Source: CAZAPO01 sp044841755
GTDB taxonomy: Bacteria; Bacteroidota; Bacteroidia; Flavobacteriales; Flavobacteriaceae
Length of the DNA: 64,000 nt
Direction: 5' to 3'
Assembly (NCBI GenBank): GCA_044841755.1
Contig: JAXOFM010000001.1
Location: 744,001 to 808,000, forward strand
The translations under genes and the position numbers were made by a program. Under the pieces are notes generated by a model, which was not told the DNA's origin, searched no databases, and saw only the letters and a list, made by a program, of their open reading frames with translations. The first letter of the stretch is position 1. Each line of letters begins with the position of its first letter. This document shows, in pieces, positions 1 through 8,331 of the stretch.

Positions 1-414
1 TTTGCGTGGAAACCAATATTGAATGCAGTAAGCGATAGAGAAGAAGGTATTAAAACAGCTCTTGAATCAGCAGAGAATGCTAAGAGAGAAATGGAAAACC
101 TTCAAGCTGATAACGAAAAGCTTTTAAAAGAAGCTAGAGCTGAACGTGAGGCTATGCTTAAAGAAGCTCGTGAGATCAAAAACAAAATGATCGATGACGC
201 TAAAGAAGAAGCAAAAGAGGAAGCAGGTAAATTAGTTGCAGCGGCTCAAGTATCTATTGAAACGGAAAAGAAAGCGGCTATAGCAGATCTTAAAGCTCAG
301 GTAGCAAACCTATCAATTGAGATTGCAGAAAAAGTAGTGCGTGATGAATTATCTAACAAAGAAAAACAAGTAAAACTTGTTGAGTCTATGTTAGGTGAAG
401 CAACTTTAAACTAA
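1..414 (+). CDS. atpF: ATP synthase F0 subunit b (5' end outside window)
   Basis: Peripheral-stalk subunit b of the F1F0 ATP synthase, which links the membrane a/c part to the catalytic head. The frame is open from base 1 (FAWKPILNAVSDREEG), typical of the residues just after the membrane anchor, so the N-terminal transmembrane segment lies upstream of the window. The in-frame TTG at 19 codes an internal Leu and is not the start. The rest is a long charged helix rich in Ala, Glu and Lys (heptad-like, roughly residues 25-100 of the visible part), as expected for the b-dimer coiled coil. It is followed 7 bases later by atpH, so it is part of one operon. Identity is firm from sequence and context. 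Confidence 0.95.
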   Translation, partial: FAWKPILNAVSDREEGIKTALESAENAKREMENLQADNEKLLKEARAEREAMLKEAREIKNKMIDDAKEEAKEEAGKLVAAAQVSIETEKKAAIADLKAQVANLSIEIAEKVVRDELSNKEKQVKLVESMLGEATLN

Positions 415-421
415 AGTTATA

Positions 422-958
422 ATGGCAGGAACAAGAGCAGCAATACGTTACGCAAAGGCAGCACTTAGTTTAGCAAGTGATCAAAAAGCAGCTGAAGCTG
501 TAAACAACGATATGATCACAATTGCTTCTACAATTGCTGAGAATGCTGAATTGGATCTAGTGCTTAAAAATTCTGTGATCAAATCTGAGGTTAAAAAATC
601 AGTGTTGGCTGAGATCTTTCCTAAGCTTAACACGATTAGTACCGAGCTATTTAACCTTTTAATTACGAACAAACGAATCGATATTTTGGAGGCTGTAGCT
701 TCTAAATACTCGGAGTTGTTCGACCAACTTAGCGGTAAGGAAGTAGCTCAGGTAACTACTGCTTTCCCAATGACTGAAGATCTTGAGATCAAAGTATTGG
801 CTAAAGTTAAAGAACTTACAGATAAATCTGTGGTGCTTGAAAACGTAGTTGATGAAAGCATTTTAGGAGGCTTTATTCTACGTATTGGCGATAAGCAGTA
901 CAATGCAAGTGTTGCCAATAAACTAAATAAATTAAAAAGAGAATTTACATTAAACTAA
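422..958 (+). CDS. atpH: ATP synthase F1 subunit delta
   Basis: Delta subunit (OSCP homologue) that attaches the b stalk to the top of the F1 alpha3beta3 head. The 178-aa length is normal for the family. An N-terminal helical domain (about 1-105) is followed by a C-terminal domain with the conserved ending ESILGGFILRIGDKQYNASV, a hallmark of delta subunits. It starts with ATG and sits between atpF (7-base gap) and atpA (28-base gap) in the usual order. No Shine-Dalgarno sequence is visible, as is normal in this phylum. Confidence 0.96.
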   Translation: MAGTRAAIRYAKAALSLASDQKAAEAVNNDMITIASTIAENAELDLVLKNSVIKSEVKKSVLAEIFPKLNTISTELFNLLITNKRIDILEAVASKYSELFDQLSGKEVAQVTTAFPMTEDLEIKVLAKVKELTDKSVVLENVVDESILGGFILRIGDKQYNASVANKLNKLKREFTLN

Positions 959-986
959 GGATATTATTATCTAAATAAATAATAAG

Positions 987-2564
987 ATGGCAGAAGTAAA
1001 ACCAGCTGAAGTATCAGCAATCTTAAAACAACAACTAGCAGGATTTGAAGCATCTGCTTCACTTGACGAAGTAGGAACTGTGTTAACTGTTGGTGATGGT
1101 ATTGCACGTGTTTACGGATTATCTAATGCTCAATACGGAGAATTAGTTGAATTTGAAAACGGTCTTGAAGGTATCGTATTGAACCTGGAAGAAGACAACG
1201 TTGGTGTGGTATTATTAGGTCCTTCAAAGGAAATTAAAGAAGGAGCAACAGTAAAACGTACAGAGCGTATTGCTTCTATTAAGGTAGGAGAAGAAATGGT
1301 TGGACGTGTTGTTGATACACTTGGTAACCCAATCGATGGTAAAGGACCTATTGGTGGAGACCTTTACGAAATGCCTTTAGAGCGTAAAGCTCCTGGTGTA
1401 ATTTTCCGTCAGCCGGTAAATGAGCCATTACAAACAGGTATTAAGTCGGTTGACGCAATGATTCCAATTGGTAGAGGTCAGCGTGAGCTTGTAATTGGTG
1501 ACCGTCAAACTGGTAAAACAACGGTTTGTATCGATACCATCTTAAATCAAAAAGAATTTTATGATGCAGGTGAGCCTGTATTCTGTATATATGTTGCTGT
1601 AGGTCAAAAAGCATCTACTGTAGCAAACATTGCTAAAACACTTGAAGATAAAGGTGCTATGGCATATACAGTAATTGTTGCGGCGAACGCATCAGATCCT
1701 GCTCCAATGCAAGTATATGCTCCTTTCGCAGGTGCTGCAATTGGGGAGTACTTTAGAGATACTGGTCGTCCAGCATTAATCATCTATGATGATTTATCAA
1801 AGCAAGCAGTTGCATATCGTGAGGTGTCATTATTATTACGTCGTCCTCCAGGACGTGAGGCTTATCCTGGTGACGTTTTCTACTTACACTCAAGATTATT
1901 AGAGCGTGCTGCTAAAGTAATTGCTGATGATGATCTCGCTAAAGACATGAACGACCTTCCAGATTCATTAAAACCAATCGTTAAAGGAGGAGGTTCATTA
2001 ACTGCGTTACCAATTATTGAAACACAAGCAGGTGACGTATCGGCATATATTCCAACAAACGTAATTTCGATTACTGACGGACAGATTTTCTTAGAATCTG
2101 ACTTATTTAACTCTGGTGTACGTCCAGCGATTAACGTTGGTATCTCAGTATCTCGTGTAGGAGGTTCGGCTCAGATCAAGTCAATGAAAAAAGTGGCAGG
2201 TACATTAAAACTTGACCAAGCTCAGTTCCGTGAATTAGAAGCATTCGCAAAATTCGGGTCTGACCTTGATGCGGCTACAATGAACATAATTGAAAAAGGT
2301 AAGCGTAACGTGGAGATCTTAAAGCAAGCTCAAAACGATCCGTTTACAGTTGAAGATCAGGTTGCAATTATTTATGCTGGATCTAAAAACTTATTAAGAG
2401 ATGTTCCTGTTAATAAAGTAAAAGAATTTGAAAGAGATTTCATTGAGTTCTTAAACGCTAAACACAGAGATGTTTTAGATGCTCTAAAAGCTGGAAAATT
2501 AACTGATGAGGTTACCGCTACATTAACAAATGTATGTAAAGATCTATCAGCGAAATACGCTTAA
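987..2564 (+). CDS. atpA: ATP synthase F1 subunit alpha
   Basis: Non-catalytic nucleotide-binding subunit of the F1 head. The 525-aa length is normal. Domain order: N-terminal beta-barrel (about 25-95), nucleotide-binding domain (about 96-380) with Walker A GDRQTGKT at about 171-178 and a Walker B-like segment ALIIYDDLSK near 263-272, then the helical C-terminal domain. The RRPPGREAYPGD motif is intact. It is transcribed with atpF and atpH; a 60-base gap with a small hairpin separates it from atpG. Confidence 0.98.
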   Translation: MAEVKPAEVSAILKQQLAGFEASASLDEVGTVLTVGDGIARVYGLSNAQYGELVEFENGLEGIVLNLEEDNVGVVLLGPSKEIKEGATVKRTERIASIKVGEEMVGRVVDTLGNPIDGKGPIGGDLYEMPLERKAPGVIFRQPVNEPLQTGIKSVDAMIPIGRGQRELVIGDRQTGKTTVCIDTILNQKEFYDAGEPVFCIYVAVGQKASTVANIAKTLEDKGAMAYTVIVAANASDPAPMQVYAPFAGAAIGEYFRDTGRPALIIYDDLSKQAVAYREVSLLLRRPPGREAYPGDVFYLHSRLLERAAKVIADDDLAKDMNDLPDSLKPIVKGGGSLTALPIIETQAGDVSAYIPTNVISITDGQIFLESDLFNSGVRPAINVGISVSRVGGSAQIKSMKKVAGTLKLDQAQFRELEAFAKFGSDLDAATMNIIEKGKRNVEILKQAQNDPFTVEDQVAIIYAGSKNLLRDVPVNKVKEFERDFIEFLNAKHRDVLDALKAGKLTDEVTATLTNVCKDLSAKYA

Positions 2565-2573
2565 TTAATATCA

Positions 2574-2593
2574 CTCTAAAGAAACATTTAGAG
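2574..2593 (+). other. Intercistronic hairpin between atpA and atpG
   Basis: Perfect inverted repeat CTCTAAA (2574-2580), loop GAAACA, TTTAGAG (2587-2593). It is AT-rich and not followed by a run of T, so it is unlikely to stop transcription. It may be an mRNA processing or stability element in the atp operon. That role is inferred. Confidence 0.35.
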
Positions 2594-2624
2594 TTTAGTT
2601 AATAACATTCGAATACAATAAAGA

Positions 2625-3485
2625 ATGGCAAACTTAAAAGAAATACGTAACAGAATATCATCAGTTTCTTCAACGATGCAGATTACTAGTGCCATGAAAA
2701 TGGTATCGGCTGCAAAATTGAAGAAAGCTCAAGATGCTATTACTGCAATGCGTCCATATGCTAATAAGTTAACCGAACTTTTACAAAACCTGAGCGCTAC
2801 CCTTGATGCTGATTCAGGAAGTAAATATGCTACACAAAGAGATGTGAACAAAGTTCTTGTTGTGGCTATTACTTCTAATAGAGGGTTATGTGGTGCGTTT
2901 AACTCTAACATTATTAAGGAGACTAAAAGTTTGGCAACTGAAAAGTATGCAAATCAAGAAGTATCTTATGTTGCTATTGGAAAGAAAGGAAATGATATCC
3001 TTTCAAAAAATGGTGACGTGATCGTTAATAAGAGCGAAGTATTTGATGATCTTACTTTTGATAATGTTGCTGAAATCGCTGAAGATTTAATGTCTAGGTT
3101 TGTTGACGGCGAGTTTGACAGAATTGAGCTTGTCTATAACAAGTTTAAGAATGCTGCTACACAAATTGTAATGACTGAACAGTTCTTACCAATTGTTCCT
3201 GTTGAAGGTGATTCAAGTGCGAATCTTGATTATATTTTTGAACCTTCAAAAGCTGAAATTGTTGAGACTTTAATTCCTAAGTCGTTAAAGACACAGTTAT
3301 ACAAGGCTGTTAGAGATTCGTTTGCTAGTGAGCATGGAGCACGTATGACTGCAATGCACAAAGCAACAGATAACGCAACAGAATTAAGAGACCAATTAAA
3401 GCTTACTTATAACAAAGCACGTCAAGCAGCAATTACAGGGGAAATCTTAGAAATTGTTGGCGGTGCGGAAGCTTTGAATAATTAG
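2625..3485 (+). CDS. atpG: ATP synthase F1 subunit gamma
   Basis: Central rotor shaft of F1. The 286-aa protein has the expected N-terminal helix (MANLKEIRNRISSVSSTMQI, with TSAMKMVSAAKLKKA just after), a middle Rossmann-like domain with TSNRGLCGAFN near residues 85-95, and the C-terminal helix with MTAMHKATDNATELRDQL. It is the last gene of this operon: a terminator follows about 80 bases later, and atpD and atpC (beta, epsilon) are not here. That fits the split arrangement usual in Flavobacteriia. Confidence 0.97.
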   Translation: MANLKEIRNRISSVSSTMQITSAMKMVSAAKLKKAQDAITAMRPYANKLTELLQNLSATLDADSGSKYATQRDVNKVLVVAITSNRGLCGAFNSNIIKETKSLATEKYANQEVSYVAIGKKGNDILSKNGDVIVNKSEVFDDLTFDNVAEIAEDLMSRFVDGEFDRIELVYNKFKNAATQIVMTEQFLPIVPVEGDSSANLDYIFEPSKAEIVETLIPKSLKTQLYKAVRDSFASEHGARMTAMHKATDNATELRDQLKLTYNKARQAAITGEILEIVGGAEALNN

Positions 3486-3535
3486 ATTGAGCAAAGCGAG
3501 ATCAAATTTTCAATTTACCAAGCTTTGAATAATTA
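3469..3535 (+). repeat. 16-bp direct repeat at the atpG stop codon
   Basis: AAGCTTTGAATAATTA occurs at 3469-3484, where it encodes the last residues and stop of atpG, and again at 3520-3535. The copies are 51 bases (17 codons) apart, so the second copy repeats the ALNN-stop sequence in the same frame. This looks like a small local duplication beyond the stop codon. Confidence 0.7.
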
Positions 3536-3564
3536 AGATATAATCTACTATTTTATATATAATG

Positions 3565-3593
3565 AAGCCTTACTTTTTAGTAAGGCTTTTTTT
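3565..3593 (+). terminator. Rho-independent terminator of the atp operon
   Basis: Stem AAGCCTTAC (3565-3573) pairs with GTAAGGCTT (3580-3588) around a TTTTTA loop and is followed by a run of T to 3593. It is correctly placed downstream of atpG. Confidence 0.9.
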
Positions 3594-3641
3594 ATGGCAT
3601 AGCTATTGTTTAGTATCTTTATAAAGAACAAGAATTGGTCT

Positions 3642-4142
3642 ATGAAAGCAATAAAAAAAACAGTATTCATTACTTTGTTATCCTTTATTATAACGGGATT
3701 TTCTCAATGTTCTAGTGCGCAAAAATTGCAAGACAAAGCACCTGTTGAGATAACAGAAGTTTATTATCAGCGTTGGGCAGCAGGAGTTAGAGGAGGTGGA
3801 GCAGGAGTAAATCTATTTATCATCGCTAAAGATGCTGAGATAGAACTAGACAGTGTTTACTTTAGGGGAAGAGTATGTGTTTTGGAAACTAAACCACAAG
3901 ATCCTAACGTATATATTGGGAGATTTATAACCGTTAGAGAAAGTTTTGATATTGTTATGAGCGGAGATTCCATTGCTGAATATGGGAACAAATTACCTCC
4001 TAAAGATACACCTATTCCTTTTCAACTAGATGTTCATGAATGCGTGATAAGCTATAAAGACGGAAAGAAAACAAAGTACTTTAAGATAGAAGGAATTAAG
4101 GAAAGAGAAGTAGAACATTACCCAATGGGTAGAAAACAATGA
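3642..4142 (+). CDS. Hypothetical lipoprotein-like secreted protein
   Basis: Not recognised as a named family. The 166-aa reading from ATG 3642 begins with a basic N-terminus and hydrophobic segment ending in FSQCSSAQ, which resembles a lipoprotein signal (Cys near residue 23). A longer reading from TTG 3606 would place extra polar residues before the signal and is less likely. The mature part is mostly beta-strand-like, with a Gly-rich segment AGVRGGGAGVNLF that suggests an immunoglobulin-like fold of a kind common in small Flavobacteriia lipoproteins. It stands alone between the atp terminator and the flippase gene. Envelope location is inferred; function is unknown. Confidence 0.7.
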   Translation: MKAIKKTVFITLLSFIITGFSQCSSAQKLQDKAPVEITEVYYQRWAAGVRGGGAGVNLFIIAKDAEIELDSVYFRGRVCVLETKPQDPNVYIGRFITVRESFDIVMSGDSIAEYGNKLPPKDTPIPFQLDVHECVISYKDGKKTKYFKIEGIKEREVEHYPMGRKQ

Positions 4143-4189
4143 AACTACAATAACACTTATATACCTCAATTAATGAGTAATATTCATGG

Positions 4190-4220
4190 TTGCAAAACGT
4201 TATGTAATAACGTATTTTAG
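4190..4220 (+). promoter_or_regulatory. Candidate promoter with internal palindrome
   Basis: A -33-type TTG at 4190-4192 and a near-consensus -7 box TATTTTAG at 4213-4220 (consensus TAnnTTTG) are separated by 20 bases. A perfect palindrome ACGTTAT-gta-ATAACGT (4197-4213) fills the spacer and touches the -7 box, as an operator would. It lies 18 bases before the flippase start. Confidence 0.45.
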
Positions 4221-4238
4221 CCGTCAAACGACCTATTT

Positions 4239-5693
4239 TTGAGCGCATTTCAAAAGCTTTTTAAGCAAACTTTTATTTATGGGTTAGCTACTGTGCTACC
4301 AAGAATGCTAACGTTCTTGCTAACGCCTTTATATACAGAAGTAATGGCTGTTGGTGTTTATGGAAAGGTCTCTATTATATTTTCTTGGTTTGCTATTTTC
4401 AATGTGATTTTAGCTTACGGGATGGAAACGGCATTCTTTAGGTTTTTTAATAAGGAAGAAGATCAAGATAAGGTAGTAGGAACCTCTACTCTATCTATAA
4501 TTTTTACTTCTTTCTTCATTTTTGCGCTCGCTTTCATATTTAAAAATGAGATTGCCGCAATAATAGATATAGAAGTTCAGCATATAAATTTTGTTATCTG
4601 GATCTTACTCTTAGATGCATTAGTTATTATTCCTTTTGCTTGGTTACGAGCAAAAGAGCGACCTATCAAATATGCAGTAATTAAAATAACCAACGTAGCT
4701 ATAAATATTGGGCTTAACCTATTCTTCTTTTTAATTCTAATGAATTTAGTTAAGGAAGGTAACTTCTTTGATTCCATCTATAAAAGTGATTTCGAAATTA
4801 GTTATGTGCTTATTGCTAATGTCATTGCAAGTGCAATAACACTGTTATTAATGTTTCCGTTTTATAGTAAGATTAAGTACAGTTTCAATACAAAACTCTG
4901 GAAGCAAATGATGCGTTACGCCTTTCCAGTATTAATTGCAGGTCTAGCATATACTATTAACGAAACATTTAACCGAATTTTATTAGATAGCAGCCTCTCT
5001 ACAGCTGTAGACCCTGAACGTGAGGTGGGAATGTTTTCGGCATGTTATAAATTAGCATTATTCATGACGCTATTTGCCACTGCTTTCCGTTTAGGGATTG
5101 AGCCATATTTTTTTAGTCATGCTAAAAGTGAAAATCCACAAAAGAACTATGCAAGAATTCTAGAGTACTTTGTAGTTTTTGGTGCAGTTATTCTTTTAGC
5201 AGTCACAGTTTTTTCCGATTTAATAAAAGTCGTAATTATTAGAGATGAAGCTTTTTGGGAAGCCATGTGGATCGTTCCAATAGTTTTAATAGCTAGCTTC
5301 TGTTTAGGAATTTATCACAATCTTTCTGTTTGGTATAAGATCACAGATAGAACTAAATTCGGCGCATATATTTCAGTAGTGGGAGCTATTATCACTTTAG
5401 CATTAAATATTTGGCTGATTCCTATTATTGGTTATAAAGGTTCTGCTATTGCAACACTTGCTGCTTATGGGAGTATGGTTCTACTTTCTTATTATTATGG
5501 GAGAAAGTATTATCCAATACCGTATAATCTTAAAAAAATAGGAACCTATTTAGGTTTATCAATAATGTTCTCAGTCATTTATTTCTATATGTTTAGAGAA
5601 AACTATTTGGTTGGAATACCAATGATATTAATTTTTATGGGCACGGTATTTTTATTTGAACGAAAAGAATTAGCTCAACTTTTAAAACACTAA
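4239..5693 (+). CDS. Oligosaccharide flippase-like membrane protein (MOP superfamily)
   Basis: Predicted polytopic inner-membrane flippase of the polysaccharide biosynthesis/Wzx-MATE type, moving lipid-linked glycans across the inner membrane. The 484-aa protein has about 12-14 hydrophobic segments and the N-terminal pattern KQTFIYGLATVLPRMLTFLL, typical of this group in Flavobacteriia. The start is TTG at 4239 (MSAFQKLFKQ); no ATG lies early enough to keep the first segment. The gene is followed after 7 bases by dut, so the two are probably co-transcribed. The substrate cannot be told from sequence. Confidence 0.88.
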   Translation: MSAFQKLFKQTFIYGLATVLPRMLTFLLTPLYTEVMAVGVYGKVSIIFSWFAIFNVILAYGMETAFFRFFNKEEDQDKVVGTSTLSIIFTSFFIFALAFIFKNEIAAIIDIEVQHINFVIWILLLDALVIIPFAWLRAKERPIKYAVIKITNVAINIGLNLFFFLILMNLVKEGNFFDSIYKSDFEISYVLIANVIASAITLLLMFPFYSKIKYSFNTKLWKQMMRYAFPVLIAGLAYTINETFNRILLDSSLSTAVDPEREVGMFSACYKLALFMTLFATAFRLGIEPYFFSHAKSENPQKNYARILEYFVVFGAVILLAVTVFSDLIKVVIIRDEAFWEAMWIVPIVLIASFCLGIYHNLSVWYKITDRTKFGAYISVVGAIITLALNIWLIPIIGYKGSAIATLAAYGSMVLLSYYYGRKYYPIPYNLKKIGTYLGLSIMFSVIYFYMFRENYLVGIPMILIFMGTVFLFERKELAQLLKH

Positions 5694-5700
5694 CACATAA

Positions 5701-6135
5701 ATGGAAATAAAAATAATTAACAAGTCTAACCATTCCTTACCACATTATGAAACCATTGCTTCGGCAGGAATGGATTTACGTGCAAATATTCCGGAAGCAA
5801 TAACGCTAAAACCTTTAGAGCGAACTATAGTTAAAACAGGTTTATTCATTGAATTGCCCATTGGTTATGAGGCACAAGTAAGACCAAGAAGTGGTTTAGC
5901 AGCTAAAAAAGGAATAACAGTCTTAAATGCACCTGGAACTGTTGATGCAGATTACAGAGGTGAAATTGGTGTAATTCTTGCTAATATTTCTAATGAAGAT
6001 TTTATTATTGAAGACGGTGAGCGTATAGCTCAATTGGTTATTGCTAAACACGAACGTGCCGAATGGAAAGAGGTGGAAATTCTATCAGACACCTCAAGAG
6101 GGTCAGGAGGTTTCGGGAGCACAGGAACTAAGTAA
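5701..6135 (+). CDS. dut: dUTP diphosphatase
   Basis: Hydrolyses dUTP to dUMP and pyrophosphate, keeping uracil out of DNA and supplying dTMP synthesis. The 144-aa trimeric-type dUTPase shows all five family motifs in order: AGMDLRAN (about 23-30), RPRSGLAAKKGI (about 62-73), the GTVDADYRGEIGV segment (about 80-92, with the catalytic Asp), GERIAQLVI (about 108-116), and the Gly-rich RGSGGFGSTG at the C-terminus. It starts 7 bases after the flippase gene. Confidence 0.97.
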   Translation: MEIKIINKSNHSLPHYETIASAGMDLRANIPEAITLKPLERTIVKTGLFIELPIGYEAQVRPRSGLAAKKGITVLNAPGTVDADYRGEIGVILANISNEDFIIEDGERIAQLVIAKHERAEWKEVEILSDTSRGSGGFGSTGTK

Positions 6136-6182
6136 AATTGTTAAAAGCTACTTAAACACGCTTAAAAAGCTTTCAAAATGAG

Positions 6183-6190
6183 TAATTTTG
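6183..6190 (+). promoter_or_regulatory. Candidate -7 box TAATTTTG
   Basis: Perfect match to TAnnTTTG, 9 bases before ATG 6200 of the TPR gene. No good -33 TTG is visible. If used, the transcript would start very close to the start codon, which argues against the alternative TTG start at 6188 inside the box. Confidence 0.35.
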
Positions 6191-6199
6191 AGTGACAAC

Positions 6200-7561
6200 A
6201 TGAAGAGGAAAACCCAAATACTACTTCTTATCATTGGAATTATGTTAATTCCAATAGCTTCTTTTGCGCAAGTTGATTTTAACAAGACTCCAGATGATGA
6301 TCTAGGAAACGTTGAGGATAAATTCCAAGAAACCTTCTACGAAGCTTTAAAACAAAAAGGAATTGAGAACTACGATCGCTCAATAAAGGCGTTATTGAAG
6401 TGTATTGAGTTAGACAACTCTAAAGCTGTCATTTATTACGAACTAGGAAAGAATTATGTTAAGCTGAAAAACTTTGGTGCTGCCGAAGATGCGCTAAAAA
6501 AAGCCATTTCTAAAGAGCCTTCAAACGAGTGGTACTTAGATGAGCTTTATGGAGTTTACTATGAGCTTGATGATTACGATAAAGCCTTAAAAACGGTTAA
6601 GCAGTTAGTTAAGTTTCATCCAGACTATAAAGAGGATTTAGCGGCATTATATCTTAGAAATAAAAAATTTAAAGCTGCACTTAAGATTCTTGATGAACTT
6701 GATAAAGAATTCGGTATTTCAGAATCTAGAGATGCTATGCGCAATCAGATTTATAATGCCACAGGGAATGATGAAGATCGCATTGAAAACTTAGAAGAGC
6801 GTGTTGTAAGCAACCCTAACAACGAAACAAATTATTTGAATCTAATTTACCGTTATAGTGAGCAGGGAAATAAAGAAAAAGCTTTTGAAACTGCACAGGA
6901 GCTTCTAAAAAGTATTCCAGATTCACACTTAGCACATTTAGCATTGTATAAATTCTATCTAGATGATAACAAGCATCAAGAAGCTATTGCTTCAATGAAA
7001 ATTGTGCTTACAAGTCCAAAAATTAAAGCAGATGCTAAAACGAAAGTATTAAATGATTTTGTAGGATTTGTTAGAAGCAATCAGCAATTTGAAGAAGATT
7101 TGGTTGAGGTAACTTCATTAATTTCGGAAGACGATGGAGGAAAATCAAATAAGGAACTTGGATTATTCTATTTACAAAAAGGGAATAAAGAAATGGCTTT
7201 AAAGCATTTAGAAATGGCGATAGAGAATAACCTTGATGATTTTGATGTAATTAAAAATGCTGTTTTACTATACATAGATGCTAAGCAATACCAAAAGGTG
7301 GTAGATTTAACTGTGCAAACGTTAGATATTTTTCCCGCTCAACCAATACTTTATTTAGCAAGCGGTGTAGCATTTAACCATTTGAATCGTCCTAAAGATG
7401 CAATCGATACACTCGAGATAGGTGTAGATTACGTAATAGATAATGTCCAAATGGAGATAGATTTCTATAGGCAATTAAGTACAGCCTATAGAATGACCAA
7501 TAATAATACGAAAGCATCAACGTTTTCTAAGAAGGCGGAAGAATTGGTTAAAAAGCAATGA
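6200..7561 (+). CDS. Secreted tetratricopeptide-repeat protein
   Basis: A 453-aa protein with an N-terminal signal peptide (hydrophobic segment ending SFAQ near residue 24) and many tetratricopeptide repeats across the rest (for example IELDNSKAVIYYELGKNYVK, then GAAEDALKKAISKEPSNEWY, and DVIKNAVLLYIDAKQYQKVV near the end). TPR proteins scaffold other proteins; this one probably acts in the periplasm. ATG 6200 was chosen over TTG 6188. Its stop overlaps the start of the DUF4292 gene (ATGA). The run with that lipoprotein and an M23-like protein is a familiar flavobacterial order and suggests a shared envelope role. Confidence 0.85.
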   Translation: MKRKTQILLLIIGIMLIPIASFAQVDFNKTPDDDLGNVEDKFQETFYEALKQKGIENYDRSIKALLKCIELDNSKAVIYYELGKNYVKLKNFGAAEDALKKAISKEPSNEWYLDELYGVYYELDDYDKALKTVKQLVKFHPDYKEDLAALYLRNKKFKAALKILDELDKEFGISESRDAMRNQIYNATGNDEDRIENLEERVVSNPNNETNYLNLIYRYSEQGNKEKAFETAQELLKSIPDSHLAHLALYKFYLDDNKHQEAIASMKIVLTSPKIKADAKTKVLNDFVGFVRSNQQFEEDLVEVTSLISEDDGGKSNKELGLFYLQKGNKEMALKHLEMAIENNLDDFDVIKNAVLLYIDAKQYQKVVDLTVQTLDIFPAQPILYLASGVAFNHLNRPKDAIDTLEIGVDYVIDNVQMEIDFYRQLSTAYRMTNNNTKASTFSKKAEELVKKQ

Positions 7562-8331
7562 GAAGAGTAATTCAAATATTAGTTTTAGCACTTTTATTTT
7601 TTGTTGTGGGATGTAAGACAACAAAAAATGTTGCCTCAACCGGCGAAGTGAATAAGAAGTTATCGTCAAAGCAAATAATAAAAGAACACGCAAAAAACGA
7701 GACCGATTTTAAAACGCTTCAATCAAGGGTAAAGGTGGAATATATTCAAGGTGAAATGGAGCAATCACACAGCATTAACCTTAGAATGGAAAAGGATAAA
7801 ACCATTTGGTTAAGCGCTACGCTTGGTATTGTTAGAGCAAAAATTACTCCAGAAAAAGTTAGTTTTTATAACAAATTAGACAACACTTATTTTGATGGTG
7901 ATTTTTCATTAATAAGTGATTTATTAGGGACTGATGTAGACTATGAAAAAATACAGAACCTGTTATTGGGAGAAGCGCTGTTTGATTTGGAGTCTGGAAA
8001 TTATAAATCTAATGTTCACGAAAAATCTTATCTATTACAACCAAAGCGTCAAAGTGCTTTAATGGAAATCTTTTTATTGTTGAATCCATCACATTTTAAA
8101 ATGGATTCACAGCAAATAGCACAAGAATTTAGCAATAGGTTTTTGCAGGTAGATTATAAAGGATATCAGGAAGTTGACAAGCAAATTATACCTGAAAAAG
8201 TAAGTGTTGTAGCCTTAGAAGGAGATTATGAAACGGTTATTAATATGGAATTTAAATCGGTTAGTTTAGACGAAGATCTTAGATTTCCATTTCGTATTCC
8301 ATCAGGATTTGAAGAAATCGTTATTAAATGA
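7558..8331 (+). CDS. DUF4292-type lipoprotein
   Basis: A 257-aa protein with a lipoprotein signal (FFVVGCKTTK, Cys about residue 19). The body resembles the DUF4292 family, a LolA/LolB-like fold used by Bacteroidetes outer-membrane-associated lipoproteins (SIKLRLEK-like strand pattern, late segment RFPFRIPSGFEEI). It overlaps the upstream TPR gene and the downstream M23-like gene by 4 bases each, so the three are translationally coupled. A role in lipid or lipoprotein handling at the outer membrane is inferred from the fold. Confidence 0.8.
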   Translation: MRRVIQILVLALLFFVVGCKTTKNVASTGEVNKKLSSKQIIKEHAKNETDFKTLQSRVKVEYIQGEMEQSHSINLRMEKDKTIWLSATLGIVRAKITPEKVSFYNKLDNTYFDGDFSLISDLLGTDVDYEKIQNLLLGEALFDLESGNYKSNVHEKSYLLQPKRQSALMEIFLLLNPSHFKMDSQQIAQEFSNRFLQVDYKGYQEVDKQIIPEKVSVVALEGDYETVINMEFKSVSLDEDLRFPFRIPSGFEEIVIK

